Shown: positions 53,001 to 62,030 of the stretch, piece by piece
Layout: each line of letters opens with the position of its first letter
How positions within the stretch are numbered: position 1 is the first letter of the stretch
Source: Microvirga terrae
GTDB taxonomy: Bacteria; Pseudomonadota; Alphaproteobacteria; Rhizobiales; Beijerinckiaceae
NCBI RefSeq assembly: GCF_013307435.2
Contig: NZ_CP102847.1
Location: 174,489 to 238,488 of the forward strand
Length of the DNA stretch: 64,000 nt
Reading direction: 5' to 3'
Program-made: the position numbers and the translations under genes
The notes under the pieces: model-generated
Seen by the model: the letters and a program-made list of their open reading frames with translations, nothing else
Told to the model about the DNA's origin: nothing
Database searches by the model: none

Positions 53001-55658
53001 CAGCGCCTCGATCGGCTGGTCGGCGAGTTCGCGCCAGATCCGCTCGTATTCCTGCTGAACCTCCTCCCGTGTCGGGTGGGCCGACCACTGCACGCCGACG
53101 TGCCGGAGATAGCCGAGGCAGACCTCGACGGCGCGGTCGCTCCGGCCGAGGGTCATGAAGAGCTCTGCCCTCAACCGGGTGACGGCAGCCAGATCCGTGA
53201 GGTTGGGGGCTCGACTCGCTAAGGCGGCAAGGCGCTCCTCCGCTTGCGTCAGCGTACCGGTCAAGAACTCGCATTCGGCGCGATGCAGCTCGACCGCGAA
53301 GGTGAGATCGGGGCGGCTCTCCCAGGCGTCTTCTGGCAGCAGCGCCGCACCGGCGGCGAGGTATCTCAGGGCAGAAGCGTAGGCCACAGAGGCCTTGGCG
53401 CGTTTGCCTGCAAGAAGATTGAGCTCGGCCAGGTGTTCGCGCTCATCCTGCGAGACGATCAAGGCCGCTCCGCGGTTGAGCTGATTCACGATGTCGAAGA
53501 TCGCCTCCTCGCGTCTCTCCTCCGGTGTGTGCGCCGCGAGAAGCCTCCCCAGTCGAAGGTGTACAGCCATCTGCTTCCGTTCTGGAATGAGCGCATAGGC
53601 CGCCTCCTGGACGCGATCATGGACGAACCGGTACTGATCTCCCGTGCGCTCGACCAACTCTTGACGGCGGGCTGGCCATAAAACCTTATCGACCTGCTCC
53701 TCCGTCACGCCGAGGACGATCGACAGTGCCGTGATCTCAGCGATGTTGCCGAGGCACGCCATCTGCCGCAGGGCATCCTGCGCCTTGGCCGGCAGGCGGG
53801 TAAGCTTACTGACCATGAGATCGACGACGTTGTCGGTATACCCCTTGGCGTGAATGCGATCGACGTTCCAGGACCACCGCGCGCTGTCGTGATCGAACGT
53901 GAGTAAGGCCTCGTCCACGAGCGTGGACAGGAACTGAATGGCGAAGAACGGGTTGCCGGCGGTCTTGTCGTGGACAAGCTGCGCGAGGGGAGTGACATGC
54001 TCCAGTTCGCAGCGAAGGGCGTCCGCAATCAGCTGCGTCAGATGCTCCCGGGCAAGTGGCGCCAGCGTGATCTCCGTGACCTGTCCGCCGGCCGCCTTGA
54101 TCCCGTCGAGCTTGCGCATGAGCGGATGAACGGAAGTGACTTCATTATCGCGATAGGCGCCGATCAGCAGGAGGTGACGCAGTTCCGAGCGGGTCAGCAG
54201 ATCCTCCAGCAGGTCGAGCGTCGCCGCGTCGAGCCATTGCAGGTCATCGAGGAACAGCGCCAGCGGATGTTCGGAGCGGGCGAATGCGCCAAGGAAGCGC
54301 CGGAACACCAACTGGAAGCGATTGTGCGCCTCCTGTTGCGGCAGCTCAGGGACCGGGGGCTGCTCGCCGATGATGAGCGCCAGCTCCGGGACGAGATTGA
54401 CCATGAGCTGACCGTTCGGGCCGAGCGCCTCCCGCAGGGCGTCGCGCCAGCGAGCCAGGTCCGCCTCGTTCTTGCCGAGAATCTGGCGGACGAGGCTCTG
54501 GATCGCTTGAGCCACCGTGGCATACGGGATGTCGCGCTTGTACTGGTCGAACTTGCCGGCGGCGAACAGGCCACGGGGCGGCACCAGTTCCTTGTGCAGC
54601 TCGTTCACCACCGAGGACTTCCCGATGCCGGAATAGCCCGACACCAGCACCAGCTCCGGCGTGCCGCCGGCCGCCACCCGATCAAAGGCGCCAATGAGCA
54701 TGTCGATCTCGGCCTGGCGCCCGTACAGCCTCTCGGGGATCAGCAGCCGGTCGGGTATGTCCTGTCGGCCCAACGGGAAGTCGTCGATGCGGCCATGGGC
54801 CTGCCATGCGGCCAGGCAGCGTCGCAGATCGGCCTCAACTCCCCCAGCGGTCTGGTACCTCTCCTCGGGCGTCTTAGCGAGCAGTTTCATGATGATCGCC
54901 GAGACCGGGGTTGGGACATGCTCCACTCGGTCCCTCGGCGAGACGGGCTGGCGGGCGATATGGCAGTGCACCCAGGCCATGGGATCGGCGGCGGTGAAGG
55001 GGAGGGCTCCCGTCAGCATCTGATAGAGGGTGACGCCAAGGGCGTAGAGATCGCTGCGGGCATCGATCGAGCGATTCATGCGCCCAGTCTGCTCTGGCGC
55101 CATGTAGGCCAGCGTGCCGGCAATGGTCTCAGGAGCTTCGGGCGCTTGGCGCTCACGCAGCAGGCGTGACGCGATGCCGAACCCGGTCAGCCGCACGTGC
55201 CCGTCCGTGCAGCCCACTACAATGTTGCCTGGTTTGATGTCTTTGTGGATCAGGCCGCGTTGGTGAACCTTGCCCAGAGCCGTAGTGGCACCGATTGCGA
55301 TGGATAGGAAGCGGCCTATCTCCAGAGGTGAGCCGAGCCGCCTGGCAAGCGGCTCACCTCCCGGATCCTCAAACACCAGCGTGGTCCGCCCACCCTCACG
55401 CGTCAGCTCGAACGGTCGCAACGCCCAAGATGCATCCAGCTCATCCTTCAAGCCAAATTCGTAAGCGAGGCGAACGAGGCTGGCGGGGGAGGGATGCTCC
55501 GCGACCGGAACCACCGCCAGCACTGTGGTCCGGCCGCCATCGGCGTAGTTCACTCGTCGGCAGAATGCACGCTCGCTGTCCTCCCACAAAACCTGGAGGC
55601 TGTTGGCTCCCTCACCGCTGGCCTGAAGGGATGGGTCCACCTTGGGCTCCGCTGGCAA
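50073..55658 (-). CDS. trifunctional Ser/Thr kinase-like, AAA-type ATPase, GAF/PAS, histidine kinase
   Basis: An 1861-residue multidomain protein. Order: Ser/Thr kinase-like (~20-290; H-K-D-I-K-P-G-N catalytic loop, but G-F-G in place of D-F-G); STAND/AAA ATPase (~310-500; Walker A G-Y-S-G-I-G-K-S-S, Walker B L-F-L-D-D-L-Q-W); a helical repeat region (~690-1290); GAF (~1320-1470); PAS (~1490-1610); HisKA (I-A-H-E-V-N-Q-P) and HATPase (D-S-G-P-G-L, G-M-G-M-G-L) to 1850. It is cytosolic. The lost DFG Asp suggests that the kinase-like part no longer transfers phosphate. The transmitter module is almost the same as in the kinase at 62031. Confidence 0.9.
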   Translation of the reverse strand: MPAEPKVDPSLQASGEGANSLQVLWEDSERAFCRRVNYADGGRTTVLAVVPVAEHPSPASLVRLAYEFGLKDELDASWALRPFELTREGGRTTLVFEDPGGEPLARRLGSPLEIGRFLSIAIGATTALGKVHQRGLIHKDIKPGNIVVGCTDGHVRLTGFGIASRLLRERQAPEAPETIAGTLAYMAPEQTGRMNRSIDARSDLYALGVTLYQMLTGALPFTAADPMAWVHCHIARQPVSPRDRVEHVPTPVSAIIMKLLAKTPEERYQTAGGVEADLRRCLAAWQAHGRIDDFPLGRQDIPDRLLIPERLYGRQAEIDMLIGAFDRVAAGGTPELVLVSGYSGIGKSSVVNELHKELVPPRGLFAAGKFDQYKRDIPYATVAQAIQSLVRQILGKNEADLARWRDALREALGPNGQLMVNLVPELALIIGEQPPVPELPQQEAHNRFQLVFRRFLGAFARSEHPLALFLDDLQWLDAATLDLLEDLLTRSELRHLLLIGAYRDNEVTSVHPLMRKLDGIKAAGGQVTEITLAPLAREHLTQLIADALRCELEHVTPLAQLVHDKTAGNPFFAIQFLSTLVDEALLTFDHDSARWSWNVDRIHAKGYTDNVVDLMVSKLTRLPAKAQDALRQMACLGNIAEITALSIVLGVTEEQVDKVLWPARRQELVERTGDQYRFVHDRVQEAAYALIPERKQMAVHLRLGRLLAAHTPEERREEAIFDIVNQLNRGAALIVSQDEREHLAELNLLAGKRAKASVAYASALRYLAAGAALLPEDAWESRPDLTFAVELHRAECEFLTGTLTQAEERLAALASRAPNLTDLAAVTRLRAELFMTLGRSDRAVEVCLGYLRHVGVQWSAHPTREEVQQEYERIWRELADQPIEALLDLPRMSDPLARGTMEVLFEILPPAMSIDQNLLCLVICRMVNLSLEHGNSDGSCSAYVWLGMVLGPHFGNYQAGFRFGQLGVDLVEQRGLGRFKARVYLLFGSHVTPWTRHVRTSLPMVRRAFATANEVGDLSFAGYGCNNLFTCLLASGNPLDEVQREAETGLAFAGQIQFGLIIDIITAQLQLIRTLRGQTPTFGAFHDAEFDEGQFEQHLEEDPGRSIATCWYWIRKLQARVFAGDYASALAAAANAERLLWTSLSCFEVAEYHFYAALARAGLCVSVNAAERGQHVDALTAHHRQLREWAENCPDNFDNRAALVGAEIARIEGRTLEAMNLYEQAIRSAQANGFVHNEALASELAARFYAAGGFEITAHGYLRHARYCYLRWGAEGKVQQLDIIYPQVRTDERAPAPTSTIAASVDHLDLATVIKVSQAISGEIVLDKLLETFIRTALEQAGAERGLLILPQGGAQHVAAEATTSGDSVIVHRCNEPVATAVLPVSVLHYVLRTQESVILDDAAVQPPFATDEYIRQRQARSVLCLPLLNQAKVIGVLYLENNLAPRVFAPARIAVLKLLASQAAISLENTRLYKDLAEREGRIRRLVDSDVIGIVIWDLDGRLLDANDAFLRMVQYDREDLKAGMRWFDMTPPEWQQAHILEEAKELQETGMMRAREKEYFRKDGSRVPILIGAACFEDPPNQGVAYILDLTERKRAEAAARESERRYREVQMELAHANRVTTMGQLTGSIAHEVNQPIAATVASAQAALRWLARQSPDLEKVRQLLTQIVKNSTRAGEVIHRIRDLIKKAPSQQDLLEINGPIREVIELTHAEAMKNRVSVTADLADGLPRVRGDRVQLQQVMLNLILNAIEALSGVSDDEREVLISTGTDESGGVLVTVRDSGPGLGTATSDLVFEAFYTTKATGMGMGLSICRSIVDAHGGRMWASANKPRGAMFQFTLPASEEVPSVDHAAQMQQG

Positions 55659-55964
55659 GCTGATTGTTCGCGGTCACTCTCATCACAGAACAGCCATGAT
55701 CAGCTTAAACCCGCTGTTGTGCCATTGCTAGAGCGTGGGTAGTGCCCGCCCAAGCGAGTGACGCATGCCACCGAGGGCCTGAACCAGCGTTCATGGCCTC
55801 GCCCCTTCTTATAGCGTTAGATATGCCTCGCCTCTGCCTCCTTGGCCCATTGGGAGGCGAGGAGCGTCCTGAACCGAGCCATCATGCGAGATGGCATCCC
55901 TCTCCTTACGTAGTTTAGTATCGTTGCAGGTTGCAGTGGATCGTCTGTTGCCTGTGGTATCAAG
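55659..55964. other. gap between BTLCP and the giant kinase
   Basis: About 305 bp downstream of the BTLCP stop and upstream of the giant kinase start. I see no gene, strong hairpin or known operator in it. Confidence 0.35.
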
Positions 55965-56690
55965 TTACCAGTTGATGGCTGATGTGGCCGCGACTTGGTT
56001 GCCGAGCGCAACCCAGGCGAGGCTCTGGTCGCCTTCGCTCTTGATGTAGACATAGCCGGTCCGATGCCACGGCAGGACTGCGTCCCGCTTGTTGTCGAGG
56101 ATGAAGTCACCTTGGTCAGTGCGAGCCACTAGCACGGCATGTCCTTGACCCAACTCGTCTAGCACCACGACCATGCGCAGCGCCCGCCGCGGCAGGCCGG
56201 CCTCGACCAGCAGGCGGCGTTTGAGGATCTGGTAGTCCTCACAATCGCCATAGCCGTCATCCGGGTAGTCCCAGCGGTCGGCTACGCTCCAGTGATCGAT
56301 GTCCTCCCGGGGCTTCACGGTAGAGTTGACGAGGGTGTTGGTTGCCACGATTGCCTTCCACACACGCTTATTGAGCTGGATCGTGGCCGGCTCAGCCGGG
56401 TTGATCGAGCACTCGGCAGGAAGCCGCTTGCAGAATTCACTCCAAGCTTCGGTCGGCTGAGCACTACCATCGGTGGTCGGAATCCAAGCTTCGTCGAGTT
56501 GCCGGATCTCAGCCGCGCTGACACGCGGACCAGAGACGAGCACGAGAAGCAGAAAGACGGTGAACGCGACGGCCCGCACGAGCCAGACAAGGCTCCCCCG
56601 CGGCTTGAAAGGAGGTTCCGGGGTACCGTAATCCCCTTGCTGATCTTCAGACGGATAACACGCGTACGGACGGTTTGTTGTCCAGGGCAT
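55965..56690 (-). CDS. BTLCP-type transglutaminase-like cysteine peptidase, copy 2
   Basis: A 241-residue paralogue of the protein at 11436, with the same plan: N-terminal membrane segment (A-V-A-F-T-V-F-L-L-L-V-L-V), then the catalytic set Y-G-D-C-E-D-Y-Q, G-Q-G-H-A-V-L and F-I-L-D-N-K-R. Conservation is strong through the domain but poor in the first 40 residues. The promoter differs: it has leader repeat copy 1 rather than TetR palindromes. The two copies therefore answer to different signals. AGGAGG precedes the ATG. Confidence 0.85.
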   Translation of the reverse strand: MPWTTNRPYACYPSEDQQGDYGTPEPPFKPRGSLVWLVRAVAFTVFLLLVLVSGPRVSAAEIRQLDEAWIPTTDGSAQPTEAWSEFCKRLPAECSINPAEPATIQLNKRVWKAIVATNTLVNSTVKPREDIDHWSVADRWDYPDDGYGDCEDYQILKRRLLVEAGLPRRALRMVVVLDELGQGHAVLVARTDQGDFILDNKRDAVLPWHRTGYVYIKSEGDQSLAWVALGNQVAATSAINW

Positions 56691-56693
56691 GAT

Positions 56694-56793
56694 AGCCCTC
56701 CTGGCACTTAGCTCATGCCCAAGAAGCTACCGGACCATGTCCGCCGCTGCGCCAGAGCGATTGACGTCCTTGCAGTGCGATTGCTGCCATCGC
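56694..56793 (-). repeat. conserved leader repeat, copy 1
   Basis: On the minus strand: GCAATCGCACTGCAAGG, CGTCAATCGCTCTGGCG, GGTCCGGTAG, CATGAGCT, GTGCCAGGAGG and the BTLCP ATG at 56690. The end of the repeat serves as the ribosome-binding site. The rest of the 56794-57008 gap is AT-rich around 56830-56850 and probably holds the promoter of the PAS kinase. Confidence 0.78.
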
Positions 56794-57008
56794 GTCGCCT
56801 TGCACCTAATCAGCCACAAGCCGCAGCTATTATATAACGGTATAATTATCATGAGGCAGATACGCCTCAGCTTCTCTCATCTTATCGATTACAGGAGGTG
56901 CGGCTGAGCCACGGTAGGGCCGTGAGTTCGTCAAACCAATCTGTGAGAACAAGTGCTATACCAAGCAGTGACCGTCCCTAGGCTTTCTTTGCCCGGCGGG
57001 AGAAGCCA

Positions 57009-60000
57009 ATGACGACAGTATCTTACTCATCCAGTGAAGCTGGCCCCGACATCATGTGCACGCTGCAAATGATCGAAAGCATGCCCGGCCATGCGTGGTC
57101 GGCCGACGCCACTGGGCGGTTCACGTGTTTTAGTCGAAATACTCTGGATTTCCTCGGCCATGCGCCCGACGATCTCAATTCGACCGAGGACGATGAGTTC
57201 GGCTGGCGCCCAGCCGTTCATCCCGAGGATTACGAACGCGTCACCGCCCGGTGGCGGCATTGCCTGGAAACCGGCGATGCTTATGAAACCGAGCATCGCC
57301 TGAGGCGTGCTGATGGCGACTACTGTTGGGTGCGAAGCTCAGGCCTCCCCTCACGCGACAGCCAGGGGCGCATTGTCCAATGGTACGGCACAATCATCGA
57401 GATTGAGGACCAAAAACGGGCCGAGAAGGCGTTGCGCGATCGGGAGCGGGAACTCTCCCAACTCGTGGATATGGTGCCAAGCCACGTTTGGCGCCTGACA
57501 CCCGACGGCGAACCGACCTTCTTCAACAAGCGCATGGTGGATTATCTCGGCCTGGACGTGGCGGATACGGACAAGCCGGGCATGAGCCGGCTGGACGCGG
57601 TTATCGAGACCGTTCATCCGGAGGACGCGGCAAAGTTCAGGGCTACCCTCCACCGTTCTCTTGTTACGGGCGAGAGTTTCGCCTTGCGGTATCGCCTACG
57701 CCGAGCCGACGGCGTCTATCGCTGGATGTCGAGCCGCGCGGAGCCGTTACGAGATCAGGAAGGTTATATTATCGAGTGGTACGGCCTCTGTCATGACATC
57801 GATGATCAGATGCACGCCGACGAAGCGTTGCGGCAAAGCGAGCGGCAGCTCCAGCAGATGATCGACGCCGTGCCGGCTGTCATCTGGTGTACATCTCCGG
57901 AAGGCATCCCGTGTTACCTCAACAAGCGGGCCACCGATGTCACCGGCCTCACTCTGAACGATTTGATCGCGCCCGACGGATCACGGTACCTGACGGTCGT
58001 CCATCCGGACGACCGGGATGCGGTGGAGCAGGCGCTCGGACGCGCGATCGCGACGGGCACGTCCTTCGTGAGGAAGTATCGCCAGCGCCGGTCCGACGGC
58101 CGCCATCGCTGGGTCGAGAGCCGCGCTGAACCGTTGCGTGACGACTCCGGCAAGATCATCCAGTGGTACGGCGTGAGCGTCGACATCGACGACCTCGTGA
58201 CCGCGCAGGAGGCCTTGCGCGACCGGGAGAGGGAATTGTCGCAGCTCGTCGACATGGTCCCGGTCCACATCCGGCGTCTGACGCCCGAAGGCGAGCCGAC
58301 GTTCTTCAACAAGCGGTTGCTGGACTTCTTCGGCCTGCAGAGCCCCGCCGAATTAGACAAGCCGGGTATGAGTCGCCTGGCGGCCGCCATCAAGACCCTT
58401 GTCCATCCCGATGATTCCGATCGTCTGCTGGCGACCGTCCGCCACTCGGTGGCGACCGGCGAGCCCTATACCATGAAATACCGCATGCTTCATGCGGATG
58501 GAGCGTACCGCTGGGTCGATGGGCGCGCGGAACCGGTGCGTAACCAAAGCGGAGCGATTGTACAATGGTACGTGATTTCGCTCGACATCGACGATGAGAT
58601 GCGTGCGCAGGAATCGCTGCGCGAGCGCGAGCGGGAGCTCTCGCAGCTCGTCGACATGGTTCCAAGCCTGCTCTGGCGGTTGTCTCCCGAAGGCGAGCCG
58701 ACCTTCTTCAGCAAGCGCCTGATCGAGTTCACCGGCCTGGATGTAGGCGACTTCGACAAGCCTGGTACGACCCGACTGGCGGCCGCCATCGCGACCCTCT
58801 TCCATCCCGACGACATCGCCAAGCTGGAGCAAGCGCTCACCCGCTCTCTCACCACCGGCGAGAGCTTTTCCCTGACCTATCGCCTGCGTCATGCCGATGG
58901 GGGCTACCACTGGATGTCGGGCCGAGCCGAGCCGCTCCGGGATGAGAGCGGACGCATTGTCCAGTGGTATGGCCTCTCGCACGACATCGACGATCAGGTC
59001 CGCATCGAGGAGGCGCTGCGGGAAAGTGAGCGGCAGCTTCAGCAGCTTATCGACACCGTGCCGGTTCAGATCTGGTGCGTGACGCCCACGGGTGAGCCAG
59101 CATACATCAACAAAACCATGGTGGACTATATCGGCCTGAAGCTGGACGATTTTGACGCTCAGGGTGGGCTGCCCAACGCAATTAAAACTATCGTCCATCC
59201 GGACGACAGAGCCACATTGCAGCAAGCTTTAACGCATTGTTTCAGCACAGGTGAATCATTCGCATTGAAGTTTCGCCACCGCCGATGGGATGGCTCATTC
59301 CGCTGGCAGGAGGGGCATGCGGATCCGCTCCGCGATGAGAACGGTCGCATCATCCGGTGGTATGGTGCGAACGTCGACATCCATGATTTTGTGATCGCCC
59401 AGGAAGCACTCCGCGAAAGGGAACGCTCGCTGTGGCAGCTGGTGGAAACGCTGCCGGCGATGATCGATTGCGCCGCGCCGGACGGCGAGCCGATCTATCG
59501 CAGCCAGCAACTCCGCGAGTTCCTCGGGTATAACCTTGAGGAACTGGACGGAACGGGAAAGTCTCGCTTGGCTGGCACACTTGAGGCCGGCGTTCATCCC
59601 GATGACCTCGCGGGCGTCCTGGAGAACTATGCCCATTCGCTGTCCACCGGCGAGCCGTATCGGCGCAGGCACCGGCTGCGGCGTTTCGATGGCGAGTATC
59701 GCTGGGTCGAGACGCGTGCCGCACCGATGCGAAACGCCGAGGGCGCCATCGTACAGTGGAACGTTATCTGCCTGGATATCGACGGTGAAGTGCGGGTGCA
59801 GGAGGAACTGCGTCTGGCGCGAGAGAGCCTGGCACGGGCGAGCCAGGCAGCCAGTCTTGCTGAGCTGTCGGCTGCCATCGCTCATGAGGTGAACCAACCC
59901 TTGGCGGCGATCGTCACCAACTCCAATGCGTGCCAGCGCTGGCTTTCGGCCACCCCACCAAATCTCGAGCGGGCGCAGAAAACGGTGGATCGCATCATCT

Positions 60001-60533
60001 ATAACGCCAATTCCGCCGCCAACGTCGTGAGCCGTATCCGCGCCCTGTTCAAGCAATCGGTGAAGATGAGGACGAGCACAGAACTCTCAGCCGTCGTGGC
60101 CGAAGTGCGTAATCTCATGGCCGAGGAGGCGGCGCGGCGACGCGTTCGGATGGACGTCGCGGTCGATAGCCACCTTCCGCCTGTCGCTGTGGATCGCGTC
60201 CAGGTTCAGCAGGTTCTCGTCAATCTCATCCGCAACGGCATGGAGGCCATGGACTCTTTTGTGGGCGACAGAGCTATTGGAATACGGGTGCGCCGAGTGG
60301 GGGATGAGGTCCAGACCGAAATTAGCGATCGCGGCCGGGGCATCGAGTTTCCTGAACGGGTGTTCGAGCCGTTCTTCACGACAAAGGAGCACGGCATGGG
60401 CATGGGGCTGGCGATCTGTCGATCGATCGTCGAGGCGCACGGTGGGCGGTTGTGGGCCGGGTCCAACGAGCCGCAGGGGGCAACGTTCACCTTCACGTTG
60501 CCGATTGAAGCGACCACGGCGCCTGATAGATAA
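57009..60533 (+). CDS. cytosolic histidine kinase with seven tandem PAS domains
   Basis: An 1174-residue protein with no membrane span. Seven PAS/PAC units of roughly 130 residues start near residues 20, 155, 285, 415, 545, 675 and 805, each opening with a V-P/L-P box and having a P-x-G-E-P-type strand, and each ending in a W-Y-x-x-x-x-D-I-D-like PAC strand. Units 2, 4 and 5 are close to each other (L-V-D-M-V-P start). The transmitter has I-A-H-E-V-N-Q-P-L-A-A (near 960), N-L-I-R-N-G-M-E-A, D-R-G-R-G-I and G-M-G-M-G-L-A-I. The regulator at 60882 is the likely partner. Confidence 0.92.
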   Translation: MTTVSYSSSEAGPDIMCTLQMIESMPGHAWSADATGRFTCFSRNTLDFLGHAPDDLNSTEDDEFGWRPAVHPEDYERVTARWRHCLETGDAYETEHRLRRADGDYCWVRSSGLPSRDSQGRIVQWYGTIIEIEDQKRAEKALRDRERELSQLVDMVPSHVWRLTPDGEPTFFNKRMVDYLGLDVADTDKPGMSRLDAVIETVHPEDAAKFRATLHRSLVTGESFALRYRLRRADGVYRWMSSRAEPLRDQEGYIIEWYGLCHDIDDQMHADEALRQSERQLQQMIDAVPAVIWCTSPEGIPCYLNKRATDVTGLTLNDLIAPDGSRYLTVVHPDDRDAVEQALGRAIATGTSFVRKYRQRRSDGRHRWVESRAEPLRDDSGKIIQWYGVSVDIDDLVTAQEALRDRERELSQLVDMVPVHIRRLTPEGEPTFFNKRLLDFFGLQSPAELDKPGMSRLAAAIKTLVHPDDSDRLLATVRHSVATGEPYTMKYRMLHADGAYRWVDGRAEPVRNQSGAIVQWYVISLDIDDEMRAQESLRERERELSQLVDMVPSLLWRLSPEGEPTFFSKRLIEFTGLDVGDFDKPGTTRLAAAIATLFHPDDIAKLEQALTRSLTTGESFSLTYRLRHADGGYHWMSGRAEPLRDESGRIVQWYGLSHDIDDQVRIEEALRESERQLQQLIDTVPVQIWCVTPTGEPAYINKTMVDYIGLKLDDFDAQGGLPNAIKTIVHPDDRATLQQALTHCFSTGESFALKFRHRRWDGSFRWQEGHADPLRDENGRIIRWYGANVDIHDFVIAQEALRERERSLWQLVETLPAMIDCAAPDGEPIYRSQQLREFLGYNLEELDGTGKSRLAGTLEAGVHPDDLAGVLENYAHSLSTGEPYRRRHRLRRFDGEYRWVETRAAPMRNAEGAIVQWNVICLDIDGEVRVQEELRLARESLARASQAASLAELSAAIAHEVNQPLAAIVTNSNACQRWLSATPPNLERAQKTVDRIIYNANSAANVVSRIRALFKQSVKMRTSTELSAVVAEVRNLMAEEAARRRVRMDVAVDSHLPPVAVDRVQVQQVLVNLIRNGMEAMDSFVGDRAIGIRVRRVGDEVQTEISDRGRGIEFPERVFEPFFTTKEHGMGMGLAICRSIVEAHGGRLWAGSNEPQGATFTFTLPIEATTAPDR

Positions 60534-60575
60534 AGACTTTATAAAATTTTATTGCGAAGGAGCGGACATTCGCTC

Positions 60576-60677
60576 ATGCCGGACGGGAGAGAGCAGAATA
60601 CAAACAAGGGAAGTCCCGTACTGACAGTGGTTGGCGATCCACAGATGCTGGAATCGTTGGAGAACGTCCCGGAATAG
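60576..60677 (+). pseudogene. remnant of a FixJ-type receiver domain
   Basis: A 33-codon frame reading P-V-L-T-V-V-G-D-P-Q-M-L-E-S-L-E-N-V and then a stop. This resembles the first strand and helix of a response-regulator receiver with the paired acidic residues lost. It sits between the PAS kinase and an intact regulator of the same type, suggesting a decayed duplicate. The rest of 60534-60881 shows nothing more. Confidence 0.4.
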
Positions 60678-60881
60678 CTTTCGGTAAGTGGCCTGATGCG
60701 TTAGAATATAACGGATGCCTGGCCATGACAAAGAAGCATGGCAATGCTGCGAGAGGCCATCATCGCCGGGGCTCAATCTTCTGATATGCAGGCCAAGAGG
60801 GGCTGCTTTCGGTATGGCGTCATGGTGGGACACGATCTTCGGGCCTTTGGTGCCATCCCGGTTAAACTCGGAGGCCTTCCT

Positions 60882-61526
60882 ATGGTCAAGCTCAAGGCCG
60901 AAACAGATCGTCCTCTGGTTCTCATCGTTGACGACGATGAGGAGGTCCGGACGGCACTCCAGGAACTCATGGAGTCCATCGGTCTCGATGCGGGGTGTTT
61001 CGCGTCCCCTCGTGAACTACTGGAATCCGAGCTTCCTGACCGCCCCGGCTGTCTGGTGCTCGACGTCCGCATGCCCGGAGCGAGCGGCCTCGATCTTCAG
61101 ACCCAACTGGCCGCAAAGGGCAACCCGAAGCCGATCATCTTTCTGACCGGTCATGGCGACATCCCGATGTCCGTCCAGGCCATGAAGGCCGGTGCCGTTG
61201 ATTTCCTCACCAAGCCGGTCCGCGACCAGACCCTGCTCGACGCGGTCACCGTGGCCATCGAAAAAGATGTTGCCCAGAGGGCAGAGGCTCATCGCGCCAG
61301 ACAACACCTTGACCGGTTTGCGACCCTGACGCTGCGCGAACGAGAGGTCATGCGCGAAGTCGCCCGGGGCCGGCTCAACAAGCAGATCGCGTTTGACCTT
61401 GGCATCAAAGAGATCACGGTCAAGCTTCACCGCGGCAACGTGATGCGCAAGATGCAGGTCGCCTCCGTGGGCGAACTGATCCGGGTATGGGAGATGTTGC
61501 CGGCTGAGCTTCGCGATAAGCCGTGA
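60882..61526 (+). CDS. FixJ/LuxR-type response regulator
   Basis: A 214-residue regulator; ATG 60882 follows GGAGG and begins just before the domain, so the longer open frame is rejected. Receiver: L-I-V-D-D-D-E-E-V, phospho-Asp in V-L-D-V-R-M-P, T-G-H-G-D and T-K-P-V. Output: a LuxR helix-turn-helix with L-T-L-R-E-R-E-V-M and N-K-Q-I-A-F-D-L-G-I-K-E-I-T-V-K-L-H-R. It is likely phosphorylated by the PAS kinase just upstream and controls transcription. Confidence 0.93.
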   Translation: MVKLKAETDRPLVLIVDDDEEVRTALQELMESIGLDAGCFASPRELLESELPDRPGCLVLDVRMPGASGLDLQTQLAAKGNPKPIIFLTGHGDIPMSVQAMKAGAVDFLTKPVRDQTLLDAVTVAIEKDVAQRAEAHRARQHLDRFATLTLREREVMREVARGRLNKQIAFDLGIKEITVKLHRGNVMRKMQVASVGELIRVWEMLPAELRDKP

Positions 61527-61541
61527 ATCCTAGACCTTGGT

Positions 61542-62027
61542 ATGGTATCCATGGGAGTGCGATCAGCGCAAGCTTCGGAAGACGGCCCAACGGGTCGCAG
61601 CAACAAAGGCACCCGCTTGTCCAAGCCACCTGTCATTGCCATCGTGGATGACGACGAGGCCATCCGCGAGGCTTTCTCCGAGTTGCTCGACGTGATGGGG
61701 TGCTCGTGTCAGGTCTTCGACCGGGCCGAGGCGTTCCTGGCGGCCCATGCACCCGGCCGTTTCGACTGCCTGATCACCGATGTCCGCATGCCCGGTATCA
61801 GCGGCATCGAACTGATCGAGCGGCTCAAGGCCATGGGGTCGACCATGCCGATGATCGTCGTGACCTCCTTTGACGATCCTGTGAGCCGAAGCCGGGCGCT
61901 CGAGGGCGGGGCCCATGCATATCTGACGAAGCCGGTCACCGACGACGTGCTCCTTCAGTATCTCAAGACCGCGTTGCCGGGCAGGGATATCCCGTCTGAC
62001 GAGGACAATGGGTCGGCTGTGGGCTAG
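61542..62027 (+). CDS. single-domain response regulator
   Basis: A 161-residue protein (ATG 61542 by default; the receiver begins near residue 30, so a later start is possible). Receiver: I-A-I-V-D-D-D-E-A-I, phospho-Asp in I-T-D-V-R-M-P, T-S-F-D and T-K-P-V. No output domain; about 15 polar residues follow. It lies 15 bp after the FixJ-type gene, and convergent to the ParD-kinase gene with a 3-bp gap. It may pass phosphate between the two kinases or act as a competitor. Confidence 0.88.
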   Translation: MVSMGVRSAQASEDGPTGRSNKGTRLSKPPVIAIVDDDEAIREAFSELLDVMGCSCQVFDRAEAFLAAHAPGRFDCLITDVRMPGISGIELIERLKAMGSTMPMIVVTSFDDPVSRSRALEGGAHAYLTKPVTDDVLLQYLKTALPGRDIPSDEDNGSAVG

Positions 62028-62030
62028 GCG

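Noticed and set aside
55965..56690. Possible classical transglutaminase
   Set aside because: The size, membrane anchor and G-D-C-E-D-Y motif fit the bacterial BTLCP peptidase-like group better than true transglutaminases.
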